From NCBI GenBank assembly GCA_964370095.1, contig CAYJHJ010000020.1:1-30619 (forward strand): a DNA stretch of 30,619 bases. The letters are read 5' to 3'. How positions within the stretch are numbered: position 1 is the stretch's first letter; each line of letters starts with the position of its first letter. Position numbers and translations under genes: made by a program. The notes below the pieces were generated by a model. The model did no database searches. It was not told the origin of the DNA and saw only the letters and a program-made list of their open reading frames with translations. This document shows, piece after piece, positions 23,232-30,619 of this stretch. The DNA is from CAYJAZ01 sp964370095. GTDB lineage: Bacteria; Desulfobacterota; Desulfovibrionia; Desulfovibrionales; Desulfovibrionaceae.

Positions 23232-23696
23232 TTATAAAGGAACTTTAATAACTATTTTTAAAACATTTATATTTGTATCAACTTTTATTGCAGGTGCATG
23301 TGCATCAGAAGGGTAAAAAATTGCAAAAATACCTTTTCGTAAGTGAACACGAGTATAATCATTTGGCTTTTCATTATAAAAAATAACATCTGTGCCTTTT
23401 TTTAAAGGGCTAAGCCCCTCAAGCTCTCTAGCATAAATATACTCTTCACCTTCTAAAACAAGTTGCACATCAGTCATAATTTCATGAGTTTCAAAAAAGG
23501 CATCTTCTTCATTTTTAGTTGTGTAATGCTGAATGAGCACTTTAGCATTATTTGTTTTTTCTGAAAGTTGAATATGATTGCTTTCTTTTATAAGTGAGTA
23601 ATTATTTAGAACTATGTCTAAAAATTCTTCAAGTGCTGCTTCAATAGGAAGTGGAAGATTTTGAGATTTATAAGTTTTTAAATCTGCAATAATCAT
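23232..23696 (-). CDS. YhcH/YjgK/YiaL (DUF386) cupin-like protein
   Basis: This 154-residue protein has the DUF386 beta-barrel pattern: FFETHEIMTDVQLVLEGEEYI (about 68-88), with an E-x-H pair that should help bind a metal, and IFYPSDAHAPAI (about 127-138). Relatives include EbgC and YhcH, linked to sugar or sialic acid metabolism, probably as anomerases or isomerases. Substrate unknown here: no sugar catabolism genes are nearby. AAGGAG precedes the ATG, and the gene begins 15 bases after argD ends, so it should be on the argD transcript. Confidence 0.85.
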   Translation of the reverse strand: MIIADLKTYKSQNLPLPIEAALEEFLDIVLNNYSLIKESNHIQLSEKTNNAKVLIQHYTTKNEEDAFFETHEIMTDVQLVLEGEEYIYARELEGLSPLKKGTDVIFYNEKPNDYTRVHLRKGIFAIFYPSDAHAPAIKVDTNINVLKIVIKVPL

Positions 23697-23711
23697 ACTT
23701 TTTCTCCTTTA

Positions 23712-24926
23712 TTATAAAGAATAAGATTTTAGAATTTTTTCAAGAGTAAAAGCAAAATCGTTTAATTCATCTTCTGAAATGGTAAGAGCAGGTAAAAGAC
23801 GGAGGGTTTTTTCTTGAGCAAGGTTTAAAATAAAGCCCGCATCAATAAGTTTTTGCCATACCTCTTTGCATGAAGCAGCAGGAAGATTAAGTTCAATGCC
23901 GATCATAAGCCCTAAACCACGAACTTCTTTAATAATATTTGGAATTTTTTCATTAATAATACTAAAACGTTCACGCAAAGCGTCGCCTATAAGATAGGTG
24001 CGTTCTTCCAAATTATCTCTTTCAATAATATCAATGGCTTTTGAGGCAACTGCTGTGCAAAAAGCATTTCCGCCAAAAGTGGTCGCGTGTGAGCCATAAT
24101 CAAAGGCTTCAGCTACTTTTTCTGTGCAAAGCATTGCACCTAATGGAAGACCGTTTGCCAAAGATTTTGCAGCGGAAATAGCATCAGGCTCAAGGTTGAA
24201 ATGCTGATGTGCCCAGAATTTCCCTGTTCTGTAGAAGCCTGTTTGCACTTCGTCAATCAAGAAGAGAAGATTGTTTTCACGGCAAAGAGCTTCAATACTT
24301 TTAAGATATTGCATGCCTAAAGTTTGCACACCGCCTTCACCTTGAATTACCTCCACTAAAACAGCACATGTTTTTTCATTGATAGCTTGAGCTATATATT
24401 TCACATCTCCATATTCCACTTGAACAAAGCCAGGAGTTGTCGGTTCAAAGCCTTCAAGATATTTTTCTTGCCCTGTAGCAGCAAGTGCTGCTAAAGTTCT
24501 GCCGTGAAATGCTTGTTTTAGTGTTATAATTTCAAAGGCTTCTGATTTTCTGATTTTGTGTGAATATCTTCTTGCAATTTTAATTAAAGCTTCATTCGCT
24601 TCAGCACCTGAATTGCAGAAAAAGGCTTTTTTAAGATGTCTTGAACGATCGATAAGTTTTTGAGCAAAGTCAAGCTGTTCTTCTTGATAAAAAAGATTTG
24701 AAACATGAATAAGTTTGCGAGCTTGCTCATTCATAGCATCGGCTAATTCTTCATTTGCATGCCCTAATTGTGTGCAGGCAATGCCGGAAAGAAGGTCAGT
24801 ATATTCTTTTCCGTCAAAATCATAAAGTTTTGTGTTTTTGCCAGATTTTATTGCTATAGGATAACGGGCATATGTTTTACACATAAGCCTTTCTTCTTTT
24901 GCTTTAAGTTCTTCAAAGTTTGACAT
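23712..24926 (-). CDS. argD: Acetylornithine aminotransferase (class III PLP)
   Basis: This 404-residue protein has the class III aminotransferase layout: FFCNSGAEANEALIK with the phosphate-binding S106-G-A, AFHGRTLAALAATGQ (about 139-152), VEVIQGEGGV (191-200), LIDEVQTGF with D225 (pyridine nitrogen contact) and SAAKSLANGLPLGA with the Schiff-base K254. It converts N-acetylglutamate semialdehyde and glutamate to N-acetylornithine in arginine synthesis, and might also act on succinyldiaminopimelate. Other ornithine-type aminotransferases cannot be fully excluded. It follows purL by 60 bases. An AGAGG ribosome site precedes ATG. Confidence 0.9.
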   Translation of the reverse strand: MSNFEELKAKEERLMCKTYARYPIAIKSGKNTKLYDFDGKEYTDLLSGIACTQLGHANEELADAMNEQARKLIHVSNLFYQEEQLDFAQKLIDRSRHLKKAFFCNSGAEANEALIKIARRYSHKIRKSEAFEIITLKQAFHGRTLAALAATGQEKYLEGFEPTTPGFVQVEYGDVKYIAQAINEKTCAVLVEVIQGEGGVQTLGMQYLKSIEALCRENNLLFLIDEVQTGFYRTGKFWAHQHFNLEPDAISAAKSLANGLPLGAMLCTEKVAEAFDYGSHATTFGGNAFCTAVASKAIDIIERDNLEERTYLIGDALRERFSIINEKIPNIIKEVRGLGLMIGIELNLPAASCKEVWQKLIDAGFILNLAQEKTLRLLPALTISEDELNDFAFTLEKILKSYSL

Positions 24927-24986
24927 GGTTAAACCTCTACTTTAAGTTTTATATAGTTTAATAATTAAAAACAAATAAATACATTA

Positions 24987-27900
24987 TTATAATTGCAATC
25001 TACCTTTGAAGGCTTCTGCAAGATTTTCAATGTCAGTATTAACAATAGTATTAAGCCCATCTCTTACAAAAAGCTTATTGCTTGCTTGCACTTTTCCAAG
25101 ATATGTGCATACTTGTCCTTCAAACAATGCTTCAAATTCAGCTTTATTTTCAGGCTTAATAGTAAGAAGTAAGCGTGAAGCAGTTTCAGAATATAGTTTT
25201 TCTGTAAGTGTTACGCACTTGCAGGCAGGCATTGAATTAACATCAACATTTGCGCCTAATCTACCGCCTAAAGCCATTTCAGCTAAAGCAACCATAAAAC
25301 CACCGTCAGATAGATCATGGCAAGCATTTACATAACCTGCTTGAATTGCTTCATATAGGGTATGATAGCGCTTTTTGGCTATTTGCGAATTAACTTGAGG
25401 AACTTTTGTATAAACAAGATTATATTCCTCTTTAAACTCATCATAGATTTCACTTCCTGCTAACTCTTTTCTTGTTTTTCCAAGAAGGTAGATTAAATCG
25501 CCTTCATTTTTGAAATCTGAAGTAATACTTTTATTAACATCTTCAATAATTCCAATTACAGAAAAAAGCAGAGTAGGCGGAATTGAAATTTTTTGCCCAC
25601 CACCGGTATAATCATTCTTCATACTGTCTTTTCCTGAAACACAAGGAACTTGGAAATCAGTGCAGTATTTATCAAGAGCTTTAGCTGATTGCACAAGTTG
25701 AGCAAGCTTATATTCACCATCAGGCGTACGCTCACTTTGCACGGGATCACACCAGCAATAATTATCGCAACCGGCTAATTTATTAGGGTTTACACCAACA
25801 GCAACAGCATTTCTTACGGCTTCGTCAATAGCATTTGCTGTCATTGCATAGGCATCATAGTCAGAGAATTTAGGGCAAATTCCGTTTGAAAGCACAATTC
25901 CCTTATCTGAGTTGAGCACAGGGCGAATAACAGCCGCATCAGCTGGTGCATCTTTTTTCACGCCAACCAAAGGCTTCACAACAGAACCTGCTTGCACTTC
26001 GTGATCGTATTGACGTATCATATATTCTTTAGAACAAATATTTAATCTGCCAAGCATTCTAAGTAGTGCATCTTCTTGTTTTGCAAGAGGAATTTGAAAG
26101 TCAGAGGGTTTTTGATCTTTTGCTAATTCAGGTGTTTCCCAAACAGCTTTCAATTCCATCTGTGGTAAGCCTTTGTGCATAAATTCCATTGGAAGCCAAG
26201 CCACATCTTTTTCTTCGTATTTTATATGGAAATAACCTGTATCAGTGAAAGTGCCAAGATTATTTGCTTCAACACCATAATGTTTTGCAAGAGAAAGAAA
26301 TTCGTCTAATTTTTCTTGAGGAACAGCTAAAGTCATACGTTCTTGAGCTTCAGAAAGAAGAATTTCCCAAGGGCGTAAGCCATCGTATTTTAAAGGGGCT
26401 TTTGATAAATCTAAAAGACAACCATTTGTATCTTCCGCCATTTCGCCCACAGAAGAGGAAAGGCCGCCTGCACCATTATCTGTGATAGCATTATAAAGAC
26501 CTAAATTTCTGGCTTTAATAATGAAGTCATACATTATTCTTTGAGTGATTGGATCGCCAATTTGAACAGCTGTTGCAGGGGAGTCTTGGTGAAGCTCTTC
26601 TGATGAGAAGGTGGCACCATGTATGCCGTCTTTCCCAATTTTTCCGCCTGCCATAATGATAGCATCACCCACTTGAGCTCTTTTTTGCCAGCCGGGTTTT
26701 CCGTGCAAAGTTTTTGGCATAAGTCCAACCGTTCCGCAATAAACAAGGGGTTTTCCTAAAAATCTTTCATGAAAAACAACAGCACCGTTTACAGTTGGAA
26801 CACCGGATTTATTTCCTCCATGTTCAACACCTTCACGAACGCCCTCTAAAACTCTTCTTGGGTGTAATAAACGTGGTGGAAGAGGTTTAGAATATTCAGG
26901 TGAGGCAAAACAAAAAACATCAGTATTACAGATAAGTTCTGCACCCATTCCTGTTCCCATAGGGTCGCGGTTAACACCAACAATACCTGTCAATGCGCCA
27001 CCGTAAGGGTCAAGCGCAGAAGGGGAGTTATGGGTTTCAACTTTAATGCAAACATCAAAATCTTCATTAAATTCAATCACACCGGCATTATCTTTAAAAA
27101 CTGATTTGCAATAATCATCTTTTCCTAAAGAATTTCTGATATTTTGTGTGGTATTTTGAATAAATGTTTTATAAATTGAAGAAATCTCTTCTTTTTCACC
27201 TGTTTCATTATTTGTATAATCGATTTTTGATGCAAAAATCTTGTGTTTGCAATGCTCTGACCAAGTTTGAGCCAATACTTCGATTTCGGCGTCAGTAGGG
27301 TTTTGTGGCAATCCTTGAGACTTTCTTTGAGCCTTTACATCTTCATTCAAGTAATGATTTTTTATTGTTTGCATTTCAAATAAAGAAAGGGCAAGCGTAT
27401 TTTCACGGCTAAAAGCCATAAGCTCATCGTCAGTCATTTCTATAAGAGGGATAATTGCGACTTCATTTGATGATGAACCTGTAACTTTAGCAATTTGTGC
27501 TTCAAAGCCTGCTTCTTGTTGCCATTCTTCTTTTGATTTTATGCGAAAACGCTGGATAAGAGTGTTTGCCAAAAGATTTTCTGCTATGTTTTCAGCATCT
27601 TCTTTTGTTATAGAACCTTTTATATGGTATTGAATAGAAGTATAGGCTGCAACTTCTTCTTTATCTTTTTTCAAAACAAGAGCAATTGTTTTTTGTGCTG
27701 TGTGCCCTTCATTGTCAGTTACACCTGGTCTAAAGCCAACTTCAATTATATAATCAGCAATATCTTCCCCAAAAGGATTTTGTGCTTCAAAACTAAGATT
27801 ATGTAAAACAATATCATGTAAGACTGATTTATCAGCTAAAGTTTGAGCTTCATTTTGTGTGATACCTATAACAGTAAACACCTTAACTACTCGAAGATCT

Positions 27901-28025
27901 TGTACTTTAATCTCTAAAGCATGAAGTATTGATTCAGCAACTCTTCTGCCTATTGCATCATCTAAATGCTTATGCGGTGCAATTTCAAATCTAATGATAT
28001 TGTTTTCTTTGATTGTTTTTGTCAT
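24987..28025 (-). CDS. purL: Phosphoribosylformylglycinamidine synthase, long form without glutaminase domain
   Basis: This 1012-residue enzyme makes FGAM from FGAR, ATP and ammonia in purine synthesis. It starts with an N-terminal PurS-like region (about 1-175) and a linker, then two PurM-like synthetase halves: AQTWSEHCKHKIF (about 253-265), KVETHNSPSALDPYGGA (about 329-345), and in the second half VSGKDSMKND and ACHDLSDGGFMVALAEMALGG. Unlike the Escherichia coli enzyme (about 1295 residues) it ends after the synthetase domain and lacks the C-terminal glutaminase. A separate PurQ should exist elsewhere. It lies between a polyprenyl synthase gene (24 bases upstream) and argD. Confidence 0.93.
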   Translation of the reverse strand: MTKTIKENNIIRFEIAPHKHLDDAIGRRVAESILHALEIKVQDLRVVKVFTVIGITQNEAQTLADKSVLHDIVLHNLSFEAQNPFGEDIADYIIEVGFRPGVTDNEGHTAQKTIALVLKKDKEEVAAYTSIQYHIKGSITKEDAENIAENLLANTLIQRFRIKSKEEWQQEAGFEAQIAKVTGSSSNEVAIIPLIEMTDDELMAFSRENTLALSLFEMQTIKNHYLNEDVKAQRKSQGLPQNPTDAEIEVLAQTWSEHCKHKIFASKIDYTNNETGEKEEISSIYKTFIQNTTQNIRNSLGKDDYCKSVFKDNAGVIEFNEDFDVCIKVETHNSPSALDPYGGALTGIVGVNRDPMGTGMGAELICNTDVFCFASPEYSKPLPPRLLHPRRVLEGVREGVEHGGNKSGVPTVNGAVVFHERFLGKPLVYCGTVGLMPKTLHGKPGWQKRAQVGDAIIMAGGKIGKDGIHGATFSSEELHQDSPATAVQIGDPITQRIMYDFIIKARNLGLYNAITDNGAGGLSSSVGEMAEDTNGCLLDLSKAPLKYDGLRPWEILLSEAQERMTLAVPQEKLDEFLSLAKHYGVEANNLGTFTDTGYFHIKYEEKDVAWLPMEFMHKGLPQMELKAVWETPELAKDQKPSDFQIPLAKQEDALLRMLGRLNICSKEYMIRQYDHEVQAGSVVKPLVGVKKDAPADAAVIRPVLNSDKGIVLSNGICPKFSDYDAYAMTANAIDEAVRNAVAVGVNPNKLAGCDNYCWCDPVQSERTPDGEYKLAQLVQSAKALDKYCTDFQVPCVSGKDSMKNDYTGGGQKISIPPTLLFSVIGIIEDVNKSITSDFKNEGDLIYLLGKTRKELAGSEIYDEFKEEYNLVYTKVPQVNSQIAKKRYHTLYEAIQAGYVNACHDLSDGGFMVALAEMALGGRLGANVDVNSMPACKCVTLTEKLYSETASRLLLTIKPENKAEFEALFEGQVCTYLGKVQASNKLFVRDGLNTIVNTDIENLAEAFKGRLQL

Positions 28026-28049
28026 GATTAATCCTTTTTTGTATAACTT

Positions 28050-29063
28050 TTATGTATTTCTTTTACTTAAATAGTCAAGGGCTGAAATTAAAATTTCTTT
28101 TGTAGAAGTGGAAGGGAAGGTTTTAAGGTTTATTTTTGCTTTTTCAAGATGCTCCATGGCTTTTGTTCTTGCAAGTTCATCGTATTTTCTTTCAAGAATA
28201 ATATTGGAAATATTAATCACTTCTTCTTGAGAAAATTCATTTTTTGTGCCAGCAGAAGCAAATTTTTTTGCAAATATTTCAGCTTCATTGCCTGAAAGCG
28301 AATGATAATAAGCCAAAACAGGTATTGTTGCTTTTCCTTCACGAATGTCGCCACCTTGCGGCTTTCCAATTTGAGCTTCAGGGGCAAAATCAAGCGCGTC
28401 GTCAATAAGTTGAAAAGCCATGCCAAGTTCTTCACCATATAATGAAATTGCTTTAATTTCTTCATCTGAAATAGGTAAATTCATCACTTTTTGCATATAT
28501 ACAGCACCCATAGTGCAAGCTGAGCGTAGAAGGTAAGCCGTTTTTCCTCTTATAATTTCATAATATTTTTCATCAGAATGAGACAAAGAGCCTTGCATTG
28601 AAATTTCTTCAAGTTCACCTCGTGTAGTTTGCATTACTGCACTTGCATAAAGTGAAAAAAGTTCAGGTGATTTATAAGATGCAATGTGTTCACATGCATA
28701 ACCTAAAAGTGCATCACCGGCTAAAATTGTTGCAGTAGGGCCATAAATTGTATGGGCAGTAGGCTTGTTTCTTCTAAGATCAGCATTGTCAATCACGTCA
28801 TCATGCAATAAAGAGGCAAGATGAATCATCTCAAGGCAAGAAGCAAGATCATAAATATTTTCACTTAGAACAGAGCTTTTTTCTTGGAAAAGTTTTGCAC
28901 AAAGCACAGTCAAAAGTGGGCGAAGCCTTTTGCCACCTGCACTTGCAGTATGCTTTATAATAGGTTTCACTAATTCAGGAAGAAGATTTAGATGTTTTTC
29001 AAGGTTTTTTTCAATAGTTGGCAGTTCTTTTGCAAAAACTTTTGTGAAATTGATTATAGACAT
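28050..29063 (-). CDS. Long-chain polyprenyl diphosphate synthase
   Basis: The 337-residue all-helical prenyltransferase has both aspartate-rich motifs: D88-D89-V-I-D92 in the first, and D221-D222-A-L-D225 in the second. GGKRLRPLL (43-51) and RRNKPTAH (97-104) bind the diphosphate. The residues ahead of the first motif are small (A83, S84), which favours long chains; length and motif resemble octaprenyl or related synthases that provide quinone side chains. Chain length is not deducible with certainty. It heads a minus-strand unit with purL, argD and the DUF386 gene. Confidence 0.87.
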   Translation of the reverse strand: MSIINFTKVFAKELPTIEKNLEKHLNLLPELVKPIIKHTASAGGKRLRPLLTVLCAKLFQEKSSVLSENIYDLASCLEMIHLASLLHDDVIDNADLRRNKPTAHTIYGPTATILAGDALLGYACEHIASYKSPELFSLYASAVMQTTRGELEEISMQGSLSHSDEKYYEIIRGKTAYLLRSACTMGAVYMQKVMNLPISDEEIKAISLYGEELGMAFQLIDDALDFAPEAQIGKPQGGDIREGKATIPVLAYYHSLSGNEAEIFAKKFASAGTKNEFSQEEVINISNIILERKYDELARTKAMEHLEKAKINLKTFPSTSTKEILISALDYLSKRNT

Positions 29064-29165
29064 AAGTATTTCTTGGCTTTAAATTAAAATTAAAATGAAT
29101 GTTTACCTTATTCAAAAAACGCACTATAGTTTGTAATAAATTTTTTAAAAATGCAAGTTTTTTTA

Positions 29166-29194
29166 TTGACAGTACGAAGATAGCACTATAGGAA
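29166..29194 (+). promoter_or_regulatory. Candidate promoter for the DUF2065-glmU unit
   Basis: A perfect TTGACA (29166-29171) is followed by a weak -10 (TAGGAA, 29189-29194, at 17 bases; or TATAGG, 29187-29192, at 15 bases). GCACTATAG occurs at 29121-29129 and again at 29183-29191. I see no gene in 29064-29243. Confidence 0.45.
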
Positions 29195-29243
29195 TAATGT
29201 GTGATTAAACTTGTTTTATACAGAATAATTATTTGGAAACAGC

Positions 29244-29444
29244 ATGGAATTTAATTTTAATTTTTCACTCTTTTTTACTGCATTGGGTTTGGCTTTTGTA
29301 ATTGAATCTCTTATATGGCTTATTTCTCCTAAAAGTGCCAAAGAAGCATTTTCTCATTTACTTGAGCAATCAGATGAGTTTTTAAGAGCTTTTGCAGCTA
29401 CTTTACTTATTATTGGGCTTTTAGTTATGTGGATTGCGCATTAG
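29244..29444 (+). CDS. DUF2065 (YjeT-like) small membrane protein
   Basis: The 66-residue protein has two membrane segments (about 8-28 and 48-64) around a short polar loop (SPKSAKEAFSHLLEQSDEFL). It matches the DUF2065 pattern (LGLAFVIESLIWL, then FAATLLIIGLLVMW). Its function is not known; in Escherichia coli the relative yjeT lies next to hflKC, which are also in this window though about 6 kb away. GGAAA precedes the ATG. glmU begins 20 bases after its stop. Confidence 0.85.
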   Translation: MEFNFNFSLFFTALGLAFVIESLIWLISPKSAKEAFSHLLEQSDEFLRAFAATLLIIGLLVMWIAH

Positions 29445-29464
29445 TTTTATTTAAAGGAATAAAT

Positions 29465-30619
29465 ATGAATATATACGCTTTAATTCTTGCTGCAGGCAAA
29501 GGCACAAGAATGCCTTCTCAAAAACCAAAAGTTATGCAAACCCTTCTTGGTGATACAATGCTTGCTTGCGTCTATAAGGCATTAACACCATGTTTTGATG
29601 ATAAAATTTTTACTTTGCTTGGCTATAAAAAAGAATTTTTGCTTGAAGAACTTTTAAAAATTTCACCTTTAGCTTTAAAAAGAACTATCGAACAAAAAGA
29701 ACTGCTTGGCACAGGGCATGCTATGCAGGTTTCTTTGCCGTATTTTGTGAATGAAAAAGCTGACTATATTCTTGTTATAAATGGTGATGTTCCACTTATT
29801 TCAAGTGAATTGATTGAAAAAATCATCGCGCAAGCTCAAGATGAAAATTGTGATTTATTATGTACTTCAATTATGCTTGACGATGTTGAAAATTATGGAA
29901 GAATAGTTCGTGAACATAATGATTTAACAAGAGATATTATTGAAATAGTTGAAGCAAAAGATTATAAAATTGAAAAACATGGTATTCCAAGCGGTGAAAT
30001 TAATGTTGGGCTTTATGTTATAAAAACTGAATTTGCAACAAAATATTTACCTTTATTAAAAAATAATAATGCCAATAAAGAATATTATATCACTGACTTA
30101 GTTTCTTTAGGAATTGAAAATAATTGTAAAGTTTCGGTATATAATGCAGGTTATGATTTTTCTTTGCTAGGGGCGAATAGTCCATATGAATTAATGCAAG
30201 CAGAAGAAAACTTACGTAAAAAAAGAAATAAAAAAATTATGGAACAAGGCGTAATTCTTCATAATCCCGATACTATAACAATAGGGCAAAATGTTGAAAT
30301 TCGTGCAGGTGTAGAAATTTTTCAAAATTGTATTATCACAGGAAAAAGCTTTATTGATGAGTTTTGTGTTATTGAAGCTTATACAATAATAAAAAATACT
30401 TCTATTGCTGCAAACACGCATATTGCTTCTTATTCACATTTAGAAGAAGCAAAAATAGGCAAAAACTGTAAAATTGGACCTTATGCACGCTTACGTCCTT
30501 TAGCAGAATTAAACGAAAATGTGCATGTAGGTAATTTTGTAGAAATAAAAAAATCTGTATTGGGTAATAACACAAAAGCAAATCATCTTAGTTATATAGG
30601 CGATGCAAAGATAGGCTCT
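29465..30619 (+). CDS. glmU: GlmU, bifunctional UDP-GlcNAc synthesis enzyme (C-terminus cut by window edge)
   Basis: The frame opens at ATG 29465 behind AAAGGA and runs off the right edge after 385 codons of about 450 expected. The N-terminal uridyltransferase domain has LAAGKGTRM (8-16), the LLGTGHAMQ stretch and NGDVPL. The C-terminal acetyltransferase shows left-handed beta-helix hexapeptides, with LRP and GNFVEIKKS and finally NHLSYIGDAKIGS, which includes the His of the acetyltransferase site. The enzyme acetylates glucosamine-1-phosphate and then makes UDP-GlcNAc for peptidoglycan and LPS. The antisense open frame near 30212 is a shadow. Confidence 0.95.
   Translation, partial: MNIYALILAAGKGTRMPSQKPKVMQTLLGDTMLACVYKALTPCFDDKIFTLLGYKKEFLLEELLKISPLALKRTIEQKELLGTGHAMQVSLPYFVNEKADYILVINGDVPLISSELIEKIIAQAQDENCDLLCTSIMLDDVENYGRIVREHNDLTRDIIEIVEAKDYKIEKHGIPSGEINVGLYVIKTEFATKYLPLLKNNNANKEYYITDLVSLGIENNCKVSVYNAGYDFSLLGANSPYELMQAEENLRKKRNKKIMEQGVILHNPDTITIGQNVEIRAGVEIFQNCIITGKSFIDEFCVIEAYTIIKNTSIAANTHIASYSHLEEAKIGKNCKIGPYARLRPLAELNENVHVGNFVEIKKSVLGNNTKANHLSYIGDAKIGS

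Noticed and set aside
25006..27806. Plus-strand open frames inside purL
   Set aside because: They are shadows of the well-supported minus-strand purL frame.

Overview
The window is AT-rich (roughly one third G+C by eye) and gene-dense, and it carries an ordinary Gram-negative chromosomal gene set: LptF/LptG, RlpA, an MltB-type lipoprotein, HflK/HflC and GlmU. Several protein types together (DUF465, FmdB, YggT and DUF2065 small proteins, a LonB-like S16 protease, an unconventional thioredoxin pair, a glutaminase-less long PurL, a DHH-CBS-nucleotidyltransferase fusion) resemble Desulfovibrionaceae gene content, so a low-GC member of that group is my best guess. This is inference from gene content, not a phylogenetic placement. 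Two runs of ten N (12905-12914 and 15293-15302) show that this is a scaffolded draft assembly.

Layout. 1-5530 is a minus-strand cluster: azlC-azlD (branched-chain amino acid export), rlpA and xerD, tightly packed or overlapping, then a large tRNA nucleotidyltransferase fusion that runs off the left edge. 5739-8578 (plus) holds a TPR protein, yggT, a DUF465 protein, an FmdB zinc ribbon and hemC. 8650-11082 (plus) is an 810-residue LonB-like AAA/S16 protease. 11190-13648 (plus) is a small unknown gene followed by lptF and lptG for LPS export; lptG is split by an assembly gap.

13818-18932 (plus) is the most unusual part. Two arylsulfotransferase-family proteins without signal peptides flank, in the same direction, a thioredoxin reductase and a thioredoxin. 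The reductase lacks the HRRxxxR NADPH-binding signature and the thioredoxin has TCGPC instead of WCGPC, as expected for an unconventional, perhaps NADH-preferring pair. trxB, trxA and the second sulfotransferase look like one transcription unit closed by a strong terminator. The second sulfotransferase has a CxxC directly after its predicted catalytic histidine and arginine codon use suggesting high expression. A cytoplasmic sulfuryl-transfer enzyme under thioredoxin control is a testable hypothesis.

19062-29063 (minus) carries an S24-type regulator with an MltB-like lytic transglycosylase, hflK-hflC with a near-consensus promoter and a strong terminator, and a polyprenyl synthase-purL-argD-YhcH-family run. 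29244 to the right edge (plus) carries a DUF2065 membrane protein and glmU, cut by the window edge. I saw no rRNA, tRNA, CRISPR array, insertion sequence or convincing prophage.
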